Positions 55,278 through 64,000 of a stretch of DNA of 64,000 bases are shown here, piece by piece (the stretch's first letter is position 1; each line of letters begins with the position of its first letter). The position numbers and the translations under genes were made by a program. A model generated the notes under the pieces. That model was not told where the DNA came from. It saw only the letters and a list, made by a program, of their open reading frames with translations, and searched no databases. Origin of the DNA: Granulicella paludicola (GTDB lineage: Bacteria; Acidobacteriota; Terriglobia; Terriglobales; Acidobacteriaceae). The DNA lies in the NCBI RefSeq assembly GCF_025685545.1, contig NZ_JAGSYC010000021.1:310001-374000 (forward strand), read 5' to 3'.

Positions 55278-56048
55278 CTACATCATCACGCCGCCGTTCA
55301 CCTCGATGCGCTGCCCATTGACCCAGCCGTTCTCGTCAGAGAGCAACGCAGTGATTGCGGGTCCAATGTCGTCCGGCCCAGCCACGCGACCGAGCGCCGT
55401 GTGACTTGCGACCAGCTTGTTTACCTCGGGATTGTCGCGCACGATGCCGCCGCTAAAGTCCGTTGCAACTGCGCCCGGCGCGATGACATTAACCGTGATG
55501 CGGCGCGGGCCGAGCTCCGTCGCCATGTGTCGCGAAAGGACGTCTACGGCTCCCTTCATGGAGGCATAAGCTGCTCCTCCGCGACTCGAAAGGCGCGTGC
55601 GGGTGGTCGAAATATTCACAATCCGGCCACCATCTTTCATGAGCGGCAGCAGCTTCTGTATCAGAAACAAGACGCCCTTGAAATGGACGTTGTAGATGCT
55701 ATCCATCTCTTCTTCGGTGACACTCTCCAAGGGCATGTTGCGATGATTGTTGCCCGCGTTGTTGACCAGGTAGTCGAAGCGCTCCGACCCTATTTCGGCG
55801 AGCACTCCGCGCACGCTTTCAGTGAAAGCCTCGAATTCACCGACTTTCCCCGTGTCGAGAGGGAGAGCAGAAGCCTGGACGCCAAACGACCTCGCTGTAG
55901 CGACGACAGCATCCGCATCCTCGCGATGACTGTGATATGTAAAGATCACGTTCACTCCGCGACGTGCGAGACTTTCCACGGTGCTGCGACCGATGCCTCG
56001 GCTTCCTCCAGAAACAATAGCGATCTTTCCCTGTTGATCCTGTGACAT
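55278..56048 (-). CDS. Short-chain dehydrogenase (FabG-like)
   Basis: A 256-residue classical SDR: SGGSRGIGRSTV cofactor site near residue 12, NNAGNN, ISTTRTRLSSRGGAAYASMKG catalytic region with Tyr-x3-Lys, and C-terminal GWVNGQRIEVNGG. It follows the FabG/3-oxoacyl reductase pattern but lies outside any fatty-acid cluster. Divergent from an AraC regulator gene with 101 bases between starts, so that protein is the likely controller. Confidence 0.93.
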   Translation of the reverse strand: MSQDQQGKIAIVSGGSRGIGRSTVESLARRGVNVIFTYHSHREDADAVVATARSFGVQASALPLDTGKVGEFEAFTESVRGVLAEIGSERFDYLVNNAGNNHRNMPLESVTEEEMDSIYNVHFKGVLFLIQKLLPLMKDGGRIVNISTTRTRLSSRGGAAYASMKGAVDVLSRHMATELGPRRITVNVIAPGAVATDFSGGIVRDNPEVNKLVASHTALGRVAGPDDIGPAITALLSDENGWVNGQRIEVNGGVMM

Positions 56049-56149
56049 GCTTCCTCCTGATCCTCTTCCAAACTAAGCCGCCGAAGAGCGAGGCGGAATG
56101 GCTTGGTTTCGCAATTTCTTGCCTGTTCCTCTCACGTACACTGGTCTCC

Positions 56150-57091
56150 ATGGGTGCCGCGAAGAGCAGGAGAGCGCGAAGTCTCGACGACCTGGCGCAG
56201 GCGCTGCGCCGCTACACCGACTCGTGCGCAACGACGAACCCCTACCCGACCGCCATCGAGGGCTTCTTGATCCTTCGTTCCGATCAGCCGAAGCTTCCCA
56301 CCTACCGGCTCTTCCAGCCTGCTCTTTGCATCGCGATACAAGGGAGCAAGTGGGCCACTTTTGGCGACTTTCGGTACGAGTACAAAGCCGGCCAAGCGAT
56401 GGTTGTCACAGTTGAGATGCCGTCACGCGGCGCTGTCTCTGAGGCAAACCCCGGCGAACCCTTTCTAGGCTTTGTGCTTGTTCTCGATCTCGCTGTTCTG
56501 CGTGAACTCGCAGAACAGATGTCCTCGCAGCCAAAGAGCCAGACACAAGCTTCGTCGGCCTCTCCTGCGGGTGTCTGCGTCGTCGATCTCAGTGCGGAGG
56601 GGCTGGATTGCCTATGCAGAGCCATGCGTATGCTTGAGACGCCCGCCGCCATCCCGCTTCTCTATCCTGGGCTGTACCGTGAGCTGCTTTATTGGTTGCT
56701 AACGGGCTCCGGCGGAGGACAGCTCCTCCACACAGTCGTAGCATCCAGCCGCGAGAACCGGTTGATCGCCGCGATTCACGAGCTGAAGACACGCTTTGCC
56801 GAACCGGTGCGGGTCGACGAACTGGCCGCAATCGCGTGTATGAGTTCTGCAACCTTCCATCGTCACTTCAAAGCGACAACAGGGATGAGTCCTCTGCAAT
56901 ACCAAAAGGAGCTACGCCTCCTGGCGGCTCGGCGGCTCATGCTCGAAAACGCTTCAAACGTCGAGACAGTCGCAACAGAAGTAGGCTACGAAAGCGCACC
57001 ACAGTTCACCCGCGAGTATGCACGGATGTTTGGCCGCCCGCCACGCCGCGACGTACGTGCGTTGACAGATTTCGTGGCCGAGTCCTTCTAA
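56150..57091 (+). CDS. AraC-family regulator
   Basis: A 313-residue regulator. The N-terminal domain (about residues 35-190) is the AraC_N (PF06719) type: LPTYRLFQPALCIAIQGSKW and the segment GFVLVLDLAVLREL. The C-terminal domain has two helix-turn-helix motifs, VDELAAIACMSSATFHRHFK and VETVATEVGYESAPQFTREY. I use ATG 56150; the longer frame from 56042 overlaps the divergent SDR start and is unlikely. Probably activates that SDR gene. Confidence 0.92.
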   Translation: MGAAKSRRARSLDDLAQALRRYTDSCATTNPYPTAIEGFLILRSDQPKLPTYRLFQPALCIAIQGSKWATFGDFRYEYKAGQAMVVTVEMPSRGAVSEANPGEPFLGFVLVLDLAVLRELAEQMSSQPKSQTQASSASPAGVCVVDLSAEGLDCLCRAMRMLETPAAIPLLYPGLYRELLYWLLTGSGGGQLLHTVVASSRENRLIAAIHELKTRFAEPVRVDELAAIACMSSATFHRHFKATTGMSPLQYQKELRLLAARRLMLENASNVETVATEVGYESAPQFTREYARMFGRPPRRDVRALTDFVAESF

Positions 57092-57202
57092 CAACCACTG
57101 CGCAAATATCGATACGCGCTCTTCTCGGCGAGTGCATCATCGCCGATGCACTCACCGGATGCTCGTTGCTCCTGATAAGTCGGCGTCTCGTCAGTAAAGC
57201 CA

Positions 57203-57270
57203 AATGACGAGAACGGCGTTTCGGGACTTGAGGACGGCTCAGCATCACTTCGCCAGCTGAGAATATGCGA
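57203..57270. repeat. Island repeat, copy C
   Basis: AATGACGAGAACGGCGTTTC matches copy A, and TTCGCCAGCTGAGAATATGC matches copy B. It lies about 112 bases after the AraC gene. A separate 9-bp hairpin, GAGTGCATC/GATGCACTC, sits at 57130-57153. Confidence 0.55.
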
Positions 57271-57376
57271 AACGGACCTATAGTTTCGCCTCTAGGCGGA
57301 GAACCGCATGCAATGATCACGCGTGCAGTTCGATGATCGTGCGGAGCCCACAACGCGCCGTGAGCAGCTCGCCTCT

Positions 57377-60300
57377 TCAGCAAAATGGAGGCCACACATC
57401 GGAACTTGGGAACAAAGGATTCCGAGACTCCCCATTTGGGCGTCCGCGCTCCAGTCGCCAGATCTCGATCATTTCGAGCAACCACTTTGCCCCTGCCTGC
57501 GACGGCTCTGGCTTCGATGCCATCTCGACAATGCGCTTTCGAATGTTGTTCACCGCACGAGGTGACAGGTTATAGCTGTTACTCATTCCGGTTATTGGGA
57601 GGTGATGAACGAACATCTCCTCGAAACGCTGCCTGAGTCGATACATCGTGTGCCCGTCGATGCCCTGAATGCCGAGTGCTCCTAGGCACAGAAGAAGGCT
57701 TTCCTCCATGCCCGTCTGCAACAAAGCCTGCACGAGCAAGCTAAGGCTGTCCGAAGACAGTTTCGTCGAGTCCAGCCTCAAGATCTCGTCGCGAAAAGTG
57801 GGATCTTCCATGTAGATCTTCGAGAGGTGAGCAACGGCCCGATTCGGATGACCCCAATCTACTTTCTTTTGCGGCTGTGTGAGCAGCCCAATGAGCGTCT
57901 GGTGGCTGGCCGATGGATCGAGCAACATTGCAGCGTCAAGCAATGATGCTTGGAGCTGATCGTGGGCTGGTGAAGTTGCGATTGCCTGGATGAGGACCTG
58001 CAGCACTGGAGCGAAGCCGCTATGGCAGGCGCGCGCGATAAAGGTACGAAGAGCTGATAGATTGACTCGTTGTTGAAGGAACCCTGTCTGGATGGTCGCA
58101 AGGCCACGCTCAGGGGCGTCGGTGAAAAGCAAAAGAGAGAATGCGCGCGCAGCCCGGTCATGTTCCTGGCCGTTCCAGATCTCTTTCTGGAAGTGAGAAA
58201 AAACCGGTTCGAGCACGCGCTCGGTGAGTTCGTAGGGAAGGGTGACGCCGCCAAGGAGCAAAGCCTCCAACGCGTCGACGCGCTGGGATCCGTCATGTAG
58301 CCATTTCTGTTTCGGAGCATCGACAAACGCGTCGAAGACGAGACCCGATGATCGAACCGAGTCGAGCTGCGCGAGGAACACAGCAAGCAACTTGCGTTGA
58401 TCGGCCCGACCGCTCGCCGACGCGGCGTCACCTTCGCGCAATTCGCAATCGCGAGATCGGAGAAGCTCTGCGAACTCTTGGCGCCGTGGCTCCCAAAACG
58501 GATGATCGGGGCTCTTGCTACGGAAGAGTGCCGCATCCTTTGGTCGGGACGTGTAGTGGCGCGACCAGATTCCAGGCGGAATTCTCTCCTTCAGAGATAG
58601 CTGGAAAAGCCCCCAGATCACATGCTCCTCATACTCCGGCACCCGAAGCCACCGCAATAGCACGTCCCACGCGGCAGCAGGTGCCAGTCGGATGATGGAC
58701 GTCACGTGCCAAACAGCCCAGCTCATCGATGAGCTCTGAGCCTCTTTGCTTCGCGGGGCCGTGGTGCGTGCAAGTCGTCCACTCCGTACCCGTTCAGCAT
58801 CGGCTCGCGCAACATCTTCCAGGATCGGAAGATCGTTCGCCGATCCGACTTCTGCGAGCAAAAGGTTGAAGTGTCCCTTCAGGCTGCCGTCATAGTCTTC
58901 AGCTGCAAGGAGTGTTGCTCTCGACTCTACGAGGTAGGCATAAAGCGCCTTTGAGCTCTGTTCGGATCGTGCAGCCCGTTCGTCGCCCGCTCTGGGGCCC
59001 GTGGTGTAGCAAATATCGCAAATGAACTGGAGCCCAATGGGTCCGTCGACTTTCTTTGCAGCCAGAAGGATTCCGGAAACAAGCGCGTCCGAATCCATTC
59101 CGCGCAACACATCCTGGATCTGGCGGTGCAACTCTACATCGGTCTTCAAACTGACATCATGCCAGTTACCACGGACGATCGAGTCCAGTTGGAGCAAGCG
59201 ATGGAACAACTCGGCCGCGACCTCACACCCTCCAAACGTTCTCAGAAGATGAGCGTCGTGGTCTTGGTAAATATTTGCGGATGGTCTCGTGCAGACTCTT
59301 TCCACTTGCTCGGATAGGTCGGAATGAGGAACCTCTCCGAGCATGTCTTTCCACCGGCCCGCGTTTAGGCTGTGCGACCATACTTTTTCTTTGAGCCACC
59401 TTTTCGCCCAAGCGGTCTCATCTTCAGCGAGACGCTCGAGAAGCAACTGCAGTTGCTCTGGGTCCACAGTTTTCAGGTCTTCTGCGGGCACGCCATCAAG
59501 TAACGTGCGGACCTCTGGGAGAGCATTTGTGGGCTCGATAGCTTCGGCCTTTTCAAAGGCTCGAATACGCGTCCGCAGGGGCAGCTGATGGTTTCGGAAC
59601 TGTCGAAGAAGCAGCTCCATCACGCGCGGATGCGCAGGTGTAGGAATATATGAGGCCGGAAGGTCGTCCACCAGCTGCGCGAAATGATCCTCTGGAAGTG
59701 TGCGAAGAAGTCCCTCCAGATCCCGCTCCGTACCGTTCCACGACAGAGTTGAGACGCCAATCCGCTGAACGGACGGACTCGGATCGTCCATCGCCGCCTT
59801 CGTTACCCCTTCAGGAGGGCGCCGAGAATGCATGAATGTGGAGTAGAAGTCGATCCTCGCGTCATCGCTCCAGGCCGAAACGATCTCCTGCCAGCGAGGT
59901 CCTAAGGTGCTGAGATGGAAGCCGCGAGAGTGGTCATACGAAGCTAAGCGCTCCTGCCGATCCGGAGACGTGAACAACGGGATCAGGACGTCCGCAAATT
60001 CATGCTGTCCCGTGGCGAGCATCCCGTGTAGCCCGAGACTTTTGCAGGTTTGATTGGGGCAGCTGTACATCTGCCTGAGGCGCGATGCCACAGGCGGTCC
60101 AACGCGTTCCCAAAGACTGGCGCCACAGCCGTACGACAACTCGGCTGCAAATAGAGCGTCGACTTTTATGGCTCCCTGGATCAGGGCTTCCGCGCAAGCT
60201 TGGTTATTCGGCCCCGCCCTTCTCCCAAGCATTTCCGCCATCATCAAAAGCGGCTCGGTCCAAGCGGGATCATTGATGTATGTCGCTATGAAAGAGCGGA

Positions 60301-61960
60301 GAGACACTTCATCGCTGTGACCCTCCTGCAGAGTGCGGAGAAGTCGTTGCGAGGCGAACAGCTCCTGAAACTGTTGGTGGAGAAACGAGAACGTCTCATC
60401 TGGATAGGATGTCGTTTCGAGAATGTGATGAGCCACCAGTTCACGGAGAACTTGTGACGGTTCGGGAAGAGTGACAATCTGACTTGCTTGCTGAAGCTTC
60501 ACGCTCGAGTCATAAATCGTACGGCGGGCCTGCGCAGACGAAAGCTGCGTTGCTCCGCGGCTCGTGAGTTCACAAGCGATGTCCTCCAGATAAAAGCGCG
60601 CAAAGCCGCCAAGAGGAGGTGAGATCAAAGCTGACGAATGCTGTGTTTCCTGCTCAAACAGCTCCACCACGGCTTGCAAGATCCCGGTCTTGGTATCAGG
60701 GATTGCTTGTCCCTTATCGAAGAGAGAACCGACGTACGAGAGGATCAGGGGTGTTCGTGTGAGTTCGTCGAGAACGGAGCTTATGTCCAGCGCATCTGCC
60801 AGGATTTCGCCATTCGCTCCAAATCGGGCATGGAGGTATTTCAGTCGCTGCTTTCGTGTGACCGGACGCAGCTTGATGCGTTCGACTCGAGTGAGGGGAG
60901 GCTGGACAGGGTGCTCCCGCGTCGCGATCATGATGCCCGCCCCGGGATGATTCCGGTCAAGCTCTCTCAGGCGTGTGCTGGCAGTGGCCGACTCCGAGAT
61001 ATCGAGTTCGTTCCATCCATTGAGCAGAAACGCGAAATGGGTTCGATGTTCCAGAGCGGCAAGCCTGCTCGCATCGATGGTTCGCGCCCGGAATTCCGGC
61101 GCCTTGGAGATGAAATCTAGGATCGATTCGTCCTGTCGAATCCATAAAGGGAGGTCGACGAGAAAGCACAGACCTCCTGCAAGGTGCGCCTCTTCGGCCA
61201 GTTGGGTGAGTAGCGTCGTCTTTCCGGCACCAGCCGGCGCGACTGCCATGAAGCGCAGACCCGTGCGCATGGCCTCACAAAGTTGGCTCCGCGTCGAGAT
61301 TTCTTCCGCGAGCCCTTCTGCTGTCCTCTGAAGCCCGAGATCGATTAGAGGAATCCCTTTCATGTGGTTGGACCACTTAGACGAAATCTCCTGATTGGCG
61401 GCACGGACAGCGACCACCAGCTCTTCTTCGCTGGCTTCCCGAGCGGGAAGCTGTATTCCCAAGTGAGTTTCACAGAGTCCGATATTTTCTGGTTTCAGAA
61501 GATCGCCAATCAAATCTTCACGCGGAATGACGGTAAGCTTGACTCCGAACTCGTTCCAGATCGCTTCGTGCCATTCGATCTCTTGCGGCTTGTGGACCTG
61601 CTGGGGAGTGGCGAAAAGCAGAACTTTCAGGTCGGGAAAGCGATCTTTTGCCTTCGTTAAATCACCCTTGATTTTGGCGAGGGTTGCCGTGTTGGAACAG
61701 GCGAGACCACGACCGTCACCATCCGGGAAGAGCTCGCCGGGGCCATATGCGTCCAGGCCGTAGTCGCTGTTCCATTCGCTGGCAATCAGTTGCGGCCACC
61801 GCCGCTGGGCTAGGATGACCGCGAGGCTCTGAAAATCAAACCCCGACCTATAGGCGGTGCGTTCCTTGAGAGCGGTAATGACTTGGGATCTCAGTAAAGT
61901 CATGCGTTCAATCGCTCGGCGCCTTTCAGAAAATCGGCCGCTTGTCCGGCCCACTGCCAT
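57377..61960 (-). CDS. NACHT-like STAND NTPase with N-terminal nuclease-like domain
   Basis: A protein of about 1527 residues with three parts (numbering from ATG 61960). Residues about 25-165 look like a PD-(D/E)XK-type domain: ASEWNSDYGLDAYG and GLACSNTATLAKIKGDL, where the usual E-x-K is replaced by ACS. Residues about 225-450 form a NACHT/STAND ATPase: Walker A APAGAGKTT (Lys247), Walker B-like FLLNGWNELD with Asn in place of the first Asp, and IMIATREHP. The rest, about 1000 residues, is helical repeats, the likely sensor. This matches the layout of Avs/bNACHT immune proteins. Starts at 61903 (ATG) or 62017 (GTG) are also possible. Confidence 0.8.
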   Translation of the reverse strand: MAVGRTSGRFSERRRAIERMTLLRSQVITALKERTAYRSGFDFQSLAVILAQRRWPQLIASEWNSDYGLDAYGPGELFPDGDGRGLACSNTATLAKIKGDLTKAKDRFPDLKVLLFATPQQVHKPQEIEWHEAIWNEFGVKLTVIPREDLIGDLLKPENIGLCETHLGIQLPAREASEEELVVAVRAANQEISSKWSNHMKGIPLIDLGLQRTAEGLAEEISTRSQLCEAMRTGLRFMAVAPAGAGKTTLLTQLAEEAHLAGGLCFLVDLPLWIRQDESILDFISKAPEFRARTIDASRLAALEHRTHFAFLLNGWNELDISESATASTRLRELDRNHPGAGIMIATREHPVQPPLTRVERIKLRPVTRKQRLKYLHARFGANGEILADALDISSVLDELTRTPLILSYVGSLFDKGQAIPDTKTGILQAVVELFEQETQHSSALISPPLGGFARFYLEDIACELTSRGATQLSSAQARRTIYDSSVKLQQASQIVTLPEPSQVLRELVAHHILETTSYPDETFSFLHQQFQELFASQRLLRTLQEGHSDEVSLRSFIATYINDPAWTEPLLMMAEMLGRRAGPNNQACAEALIQGAIKVDALFAAELSYGCGASLWERVGPPVASRLRQMYSCPNQTCKSLGLHGMLATGQHEFADVLIPLFTSPDRQERLASYDHSRGFHLSTLGPRWQEIVSAWSDDARIDFYSTFMHSRRPPEGVTKAAMDDPSPSVQRIGVSTLSWNGTERDLEGLLRTLPEDHFAQLVDDLPASYIPTPAHPRVMELLLRQFRNHQLPLRTRIRAFEKAEAIEPTNALPEVRTLLDGVPAEDLKTVDPEQLQLLLERLAEDETAWAKRWLKEKVWSHSLNAGRWKDMLGEVPHSDLSEQVERVCTRPSANIYQDHDAHLLRTFGGCEVAAELFHRLLQLDSIVRGNWHDVSLKTDVELHRQIQDVLRGMDSDALVSGILLAAKKVDGPIGLQFICDICYTTGPRAGDERAARSEQSSKALYAYLVESRATLLAAEDYDGSLKGHFNLLLAEVGSANDLPILEDVARADAERVRSGRLARTTAPRSKEAQSSSMSWAVWHVTSIIRLAPAAAWDVLLRWLRVPEYEEHVIWGLFQLSLKERIPPGIWSRHYTSRPKDAALFRSKSPDHPFWEPRRQEFAELLRSRDCELREGDAASASGRADQRKLLAVFLAQLDSVRSSGLVFDAFVDAPKQKWLHDGSQRVDALEALLLGGVTLPYELTERVLEPVFSHFQKEIWNGQEHDRAARAFSLLLFTDAPERGLATIQTGFLQQRVNLSALRTFIARACHSGFAPVLQVLIQAIATSPAHDQLQASLLDAAMLLDPSASHQTLIGLLTQPQKKVDWGHPNRAVAHLSKIYMEDPTFRDEILRLDSTKLSSDSLSLLVQALLQTGMEESLLLCLGALGIQGIDGHTMYRLRQRFEEMFVHHLPITGMSNSYNLSPRAVNNIRKRIVEMASKPEPSQAGAKWLLEMIEIWRLERGRPNGESRNPLFPSSDVWPPFC

Positions 61961-62081
61961 GCTTTCCTGCGAGGCGATTCGGGCCGAAGCGCACGGGCTA
62001 CTAGGATAGTCGAACACACTTCATGAAAGGTTCCTTCCTGCCGTTTTACTCAAGGTCGCGAAACGTAGAAGATTGACCCTG

Positions 62082-64000
62082 ATGAATTTTCGCGATAAGC
62101 AGATTGCACCCCCGAAAAGTTGGATCGCGTTCGAGGACCTGTGCCTAGCCCTCCTCAAAGGAATCCTCAGCGATCCATTGGCAAAAAAGCACGGGAGAAC
62201 CGGCCAGGCCCAAAGCGGGGTCGACGTCTATGGCAGACAAGGCGGAATCGGCTCGGCATGGATCGGGATTCAGTGCAAGGGAAAAGAGCAAAGCTACGGT
62301 GCTTTGGCAACGGAGTCGGAGTTCAAGGCTGAATTGGAGAAGGCCGAGCGATTTACACCAACGCTCACACGTTGGATATTCGCCACCACAGCTCCAAGTG
62401 ACGCCAAACTTCAGCAGGTATGCAGGAGAATCGCAGACGAGCGAAGAAGCGCAGGGAAATTCGACGTAGATTTGCTCTCCTGGGACGACCTGCAACAGCT
62501 CATCGCCGCTGACTCTTCCGTATTGCGTGACTTCTACCCAGAGCATGCCTTCGATCTCTCTGCCTTAGTCCAAGGTCTCGAAACGCTGCCAGAGCGACTC
62601 CGCAGCCTCAGCATACAGACGGACAGCGCTGCTCCCGCAACCACACCCCAGGCAATCGGAGACGAGGTCTGGACGCCGGTCTCGTTCGACGAACAGCGGG
62701 ATCTCGCTCCTGCTTTGATGGGTAGACCTCTCGGTCCTGCGGACGCTGCTGCGTGCCCTAAAATTCCCGAGGTTGACGTTCTACTGCAACAGCTTCGCAC
62801 TGGATATTCGGCTCGACTCGTTGGGGTACCAGGTGCCGGAAAGTCCGTCTGTGCCTACCAAGTTGCGTTAGAACTCTCCAAGGAAGGATGGAACGTGTTT
62901 CGGCTCCGGAATTCCAGAAGAGATATCCCGTATCTCGCATCTGGCAAGGCCGGCCAGCGCTCCCTATATCTGGTCGACGATGCCCACCTGATGCCGGAAG
63001 CTTTGCTGCGAGGTTCGGAAGAACAAACGAGTTCGTCCGCACTCCTGCTATCAGCGCATACGGTGTCTGACTCAGCCGAGCACATCCGCGGAGCAGTCGC
63101 GCTGGATGCCGAGAGAGCAGTCGAAGCTATCGCAAAATCACTGCGCTCTACCCGCATCGACGAGACGTACAAGCTCGTTCGCGCCATCGACAATGCAATC
63201 GGTGATCACGCAGGCGACGAGCGGATTGAGACCCGCATCGACCACGCGTCAGATAAGGCAGGCTATCCTTGGCAATTCTGTTTCATCTTGGGCGGAGGGT
63301 GGCGTCGCGCCCAAACCGCCGCCGACAATGCCCGCCAAGCGAACGCCGACATCGTCCTCGCTTGTGCCGCGATCAACCAAATTGCCTCAGGCGACGCACG
63401 CGGAGACCGCTCTCAGATGACGGCTGTTCTTCGCGCAGAAGGCCTGGAGCTGCCCGAGATCAATTCCGCGATCGGATGGCTGCTCGATCAACGTCTTCTT
63501 CTGTCCGCGAATGATCTCCGGTGTCCACATCAGCGGTTTGCAGCCGTGGTGATCAAACGTCTACTTGCAGGGCAGCACATCGAGGCATGCAAATTGGTCG
63601 GTCGGCTGGTCGGGGAGGCCATCACGAATGACGCGTACTCCTTGGTTGGTATCCGAAATATCCTCCACGAGCTCGCATTCACAATCGACTATCAATGGAA
63701 CTGGATCGTTCCGCAGCCGGCACTGGAACTCGTGGGCAGTAGGTGCTGGTCTGTTGAGTCACCGAAAGACCGGAATTTTGCCTGCTTCCTCTTAGCAGAG
63801 CTCGCACGCTATGTCTCCGACTGGGAAGCGGCAGCCATCGTTCCGAACCTCACCCTTCTGGCACACTGGGTTTCGGACCCGGCAGATCCAAGTGGCTACG
63901 GACTGGGGCATCTTCTCAATCACCTTAGAAACGAAGCGAAAGACACGCTTGCATCCCTTCTTAAGCTGGTGCCCCCGCGTTCGATGGCCGAAGCGATCAA
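62082..64000 (+). CDS. Nuclease-STAND protein, 3' truncated by window edge
   Basis: Open from ATG 62082 to the window end (639 complete codons, no stop). Residues about 12-150 form a restriction-endonuclease-like domain with Glu18 (WIAFEDLCLALL), Asp48 (GVDVYGR) and the Q-x-K of GIQCKGK (Gln64, Lys66), which looks catalytically complete. Then a P-loop NTPase: Walker A GVPGAGKS (residues 248-255, Lys254) and Walker B LYLVDDAH (Asp299, Asp300). From about residue 450 on it is helical. It is divergent from the NACHT gene, with 121 bases between the chosen starts, so the two likely form one system. No Shine-Dalgarno is visible. Full length and sensor domain lie outside the window. Confidence 0.8.
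   Translation, partial: MNFRDKQIAPPKSWIAFEDLCLALLKGILSDPLAKKHGRTGQAQSGVDVYGRQGGIGSAWIGIQCKGKEQSYGALATESEFKAELEKAERFTPTLTRWIFATTAPSDAKLQQVCRRIADERRSAGKFDVDLLSWDDLQQLIAADSSVLRDFYPEHAFDLSALVQGLETLPERLRSLSIQTDSAAPATTPQAIGDEVWTPVSFDEQRDLAPALMGRPLGPADAAACPKIPEVDVLLQQLRTGYSARLVGVPGAGKSVCAYQVALELSKEGWNVFRLRNSRRDIPYLASGKAGQRSLYLVDDAHLMPEALLRGSEEQTSSSALLLSAHTVSDSAEHIRGAVALDAERAVEAIAKSLRSTRIDETYKLVRAIDNAIGDHAGDERIETRIDHASDKAGYPWQFCFILGGGWRRAQTAADNARQANADIVLACAAINQIASGDARGDRSQMTAVLRAEGLELPEINSAIGWLLDQRLLLSANDLRCPHQRFAAVVIKRLLAGQHIEACKLVGRLVGEAITNDAYSLVGIRNILHELAFTIDYQWNWIVPQPALELVGSRCWSVESPKDRNFACFLLAELARYVSDWEAAAIVPNLTLLAHWVSDPADPSGYGLGHLLNHLRNEAKDTLASLLKLVPPRSMAEAI

Larger units (their letters stand above)
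50260..64000. mobile_element. Genomic island at tRNA-Leu(CAA), right end outside window
   Basis: Bounded on the left by a tRNA 3' remnant next to a TonB gene of the backbone. The cargo is modular and of the defence/accessory kind: an unknown protein, a DUF4365-like nuclease protein, regulator/SDR sets and two nuclease-STAND proteins, with diverged repeats between them. No integrase is in the visible part; by the polarity of the remnant, the intact tRNA and integrase should lie beyond the right edge. Extent and mobility are inferred. Confidence 0.65.

Noticed and set aside
51469-57270. Idea that the island repeats are integron attC sites
   Set aside because: No GTTAGGC/GCCTAAC-type core sites or attC palindromes are visible, one module runs on the minus strand, and no integron integrase is seen.

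Overview
The window looks like chromosome of an Acidobacteriota bacterium, most likely family Acidobacteriaceae (Granulicella/Terriglobus/Edaphobacter type). Supporting signs are an Oar-like TonB receptor with an N-terminal carboxypeptidase-regulatory domain, a soil-acidobacterial TIGR03435-type protein, a DUF5117-type metalloprotease, a cupin that matches the Granulicella hydroxynitrile lyase at every metal ligand, and the dispersed GTCATCCTGAGCGCAGCGAA repeat. Codon use is GC-rich throughout. Species cannot be fixed from sequence reading alone.

Bases 1-16449 are ordinary core and metabolic genes: the end of argH with a short-form N-acetylglutamate synthase, an OmpA-like protein, an ABC ATPase with a histidine phosphatase, a membrane protein/winged-helix regulator/CreD cluster with two matching palindromic operators, a LysR/aldo-keto reductase divergent pair, the HNL-like cupin, a periplasmic molybdenum aldehyde oxidoreductase (paoABC-like) and uvrB. 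Bases 16475-18643 are an AT-richer insert holding a SEFIR/TIR protein and a DUF433/DUF5615 toxin-antitoxin pair.

Bases 18729-50146 return to backbone: rhomboid protease, small secreted and membrane proteins, an S9 peptidase, an ECF sigma operon with a previously easy-to-miss 57-residue ORF, a cyclic-nucleotide-domain/thioredoxin-reductase-like protein, a trehalose/maltose operon (TreS-maltokinase fusion, glycosyltransferase-like protein, membrane channel-like protein), a PepSY/ApbE-DUF2271/EF-hand group, ispF, a lytic transglycosylase-like protein, a WD40 protein, a large zinc metalloprotease, two tandem paralogous membrane proteins, and a membrane-anchored regulator divergent from a TonB-dependent receptor.

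From about 50260 to the right edge the DNA is best read as a genomic island. It starts at a 58-base 3' half of a tRNA-Leu(CAA) gene, cut at the anticodon stem, followed by iterated GGACAT-type sites. Cargo modules are separated by diverged copies of one non-coding repeat: an unknown 257-residue protein, a DUF4365-like nuclease protein, a TetR regulator with its SDR target sharing one palindromic operator, a second SDR with a divergent AraC regulator, and finally a divergent pair of large nuclease-plus-STAND-NTPase proteins (one NACHT-like, about 1527 residues; one running off the window). This last pair is the strongest candidate for an undescribed anti-phage system. The intact tRNA-Leu and an integrase are predicted beyond base 64000.
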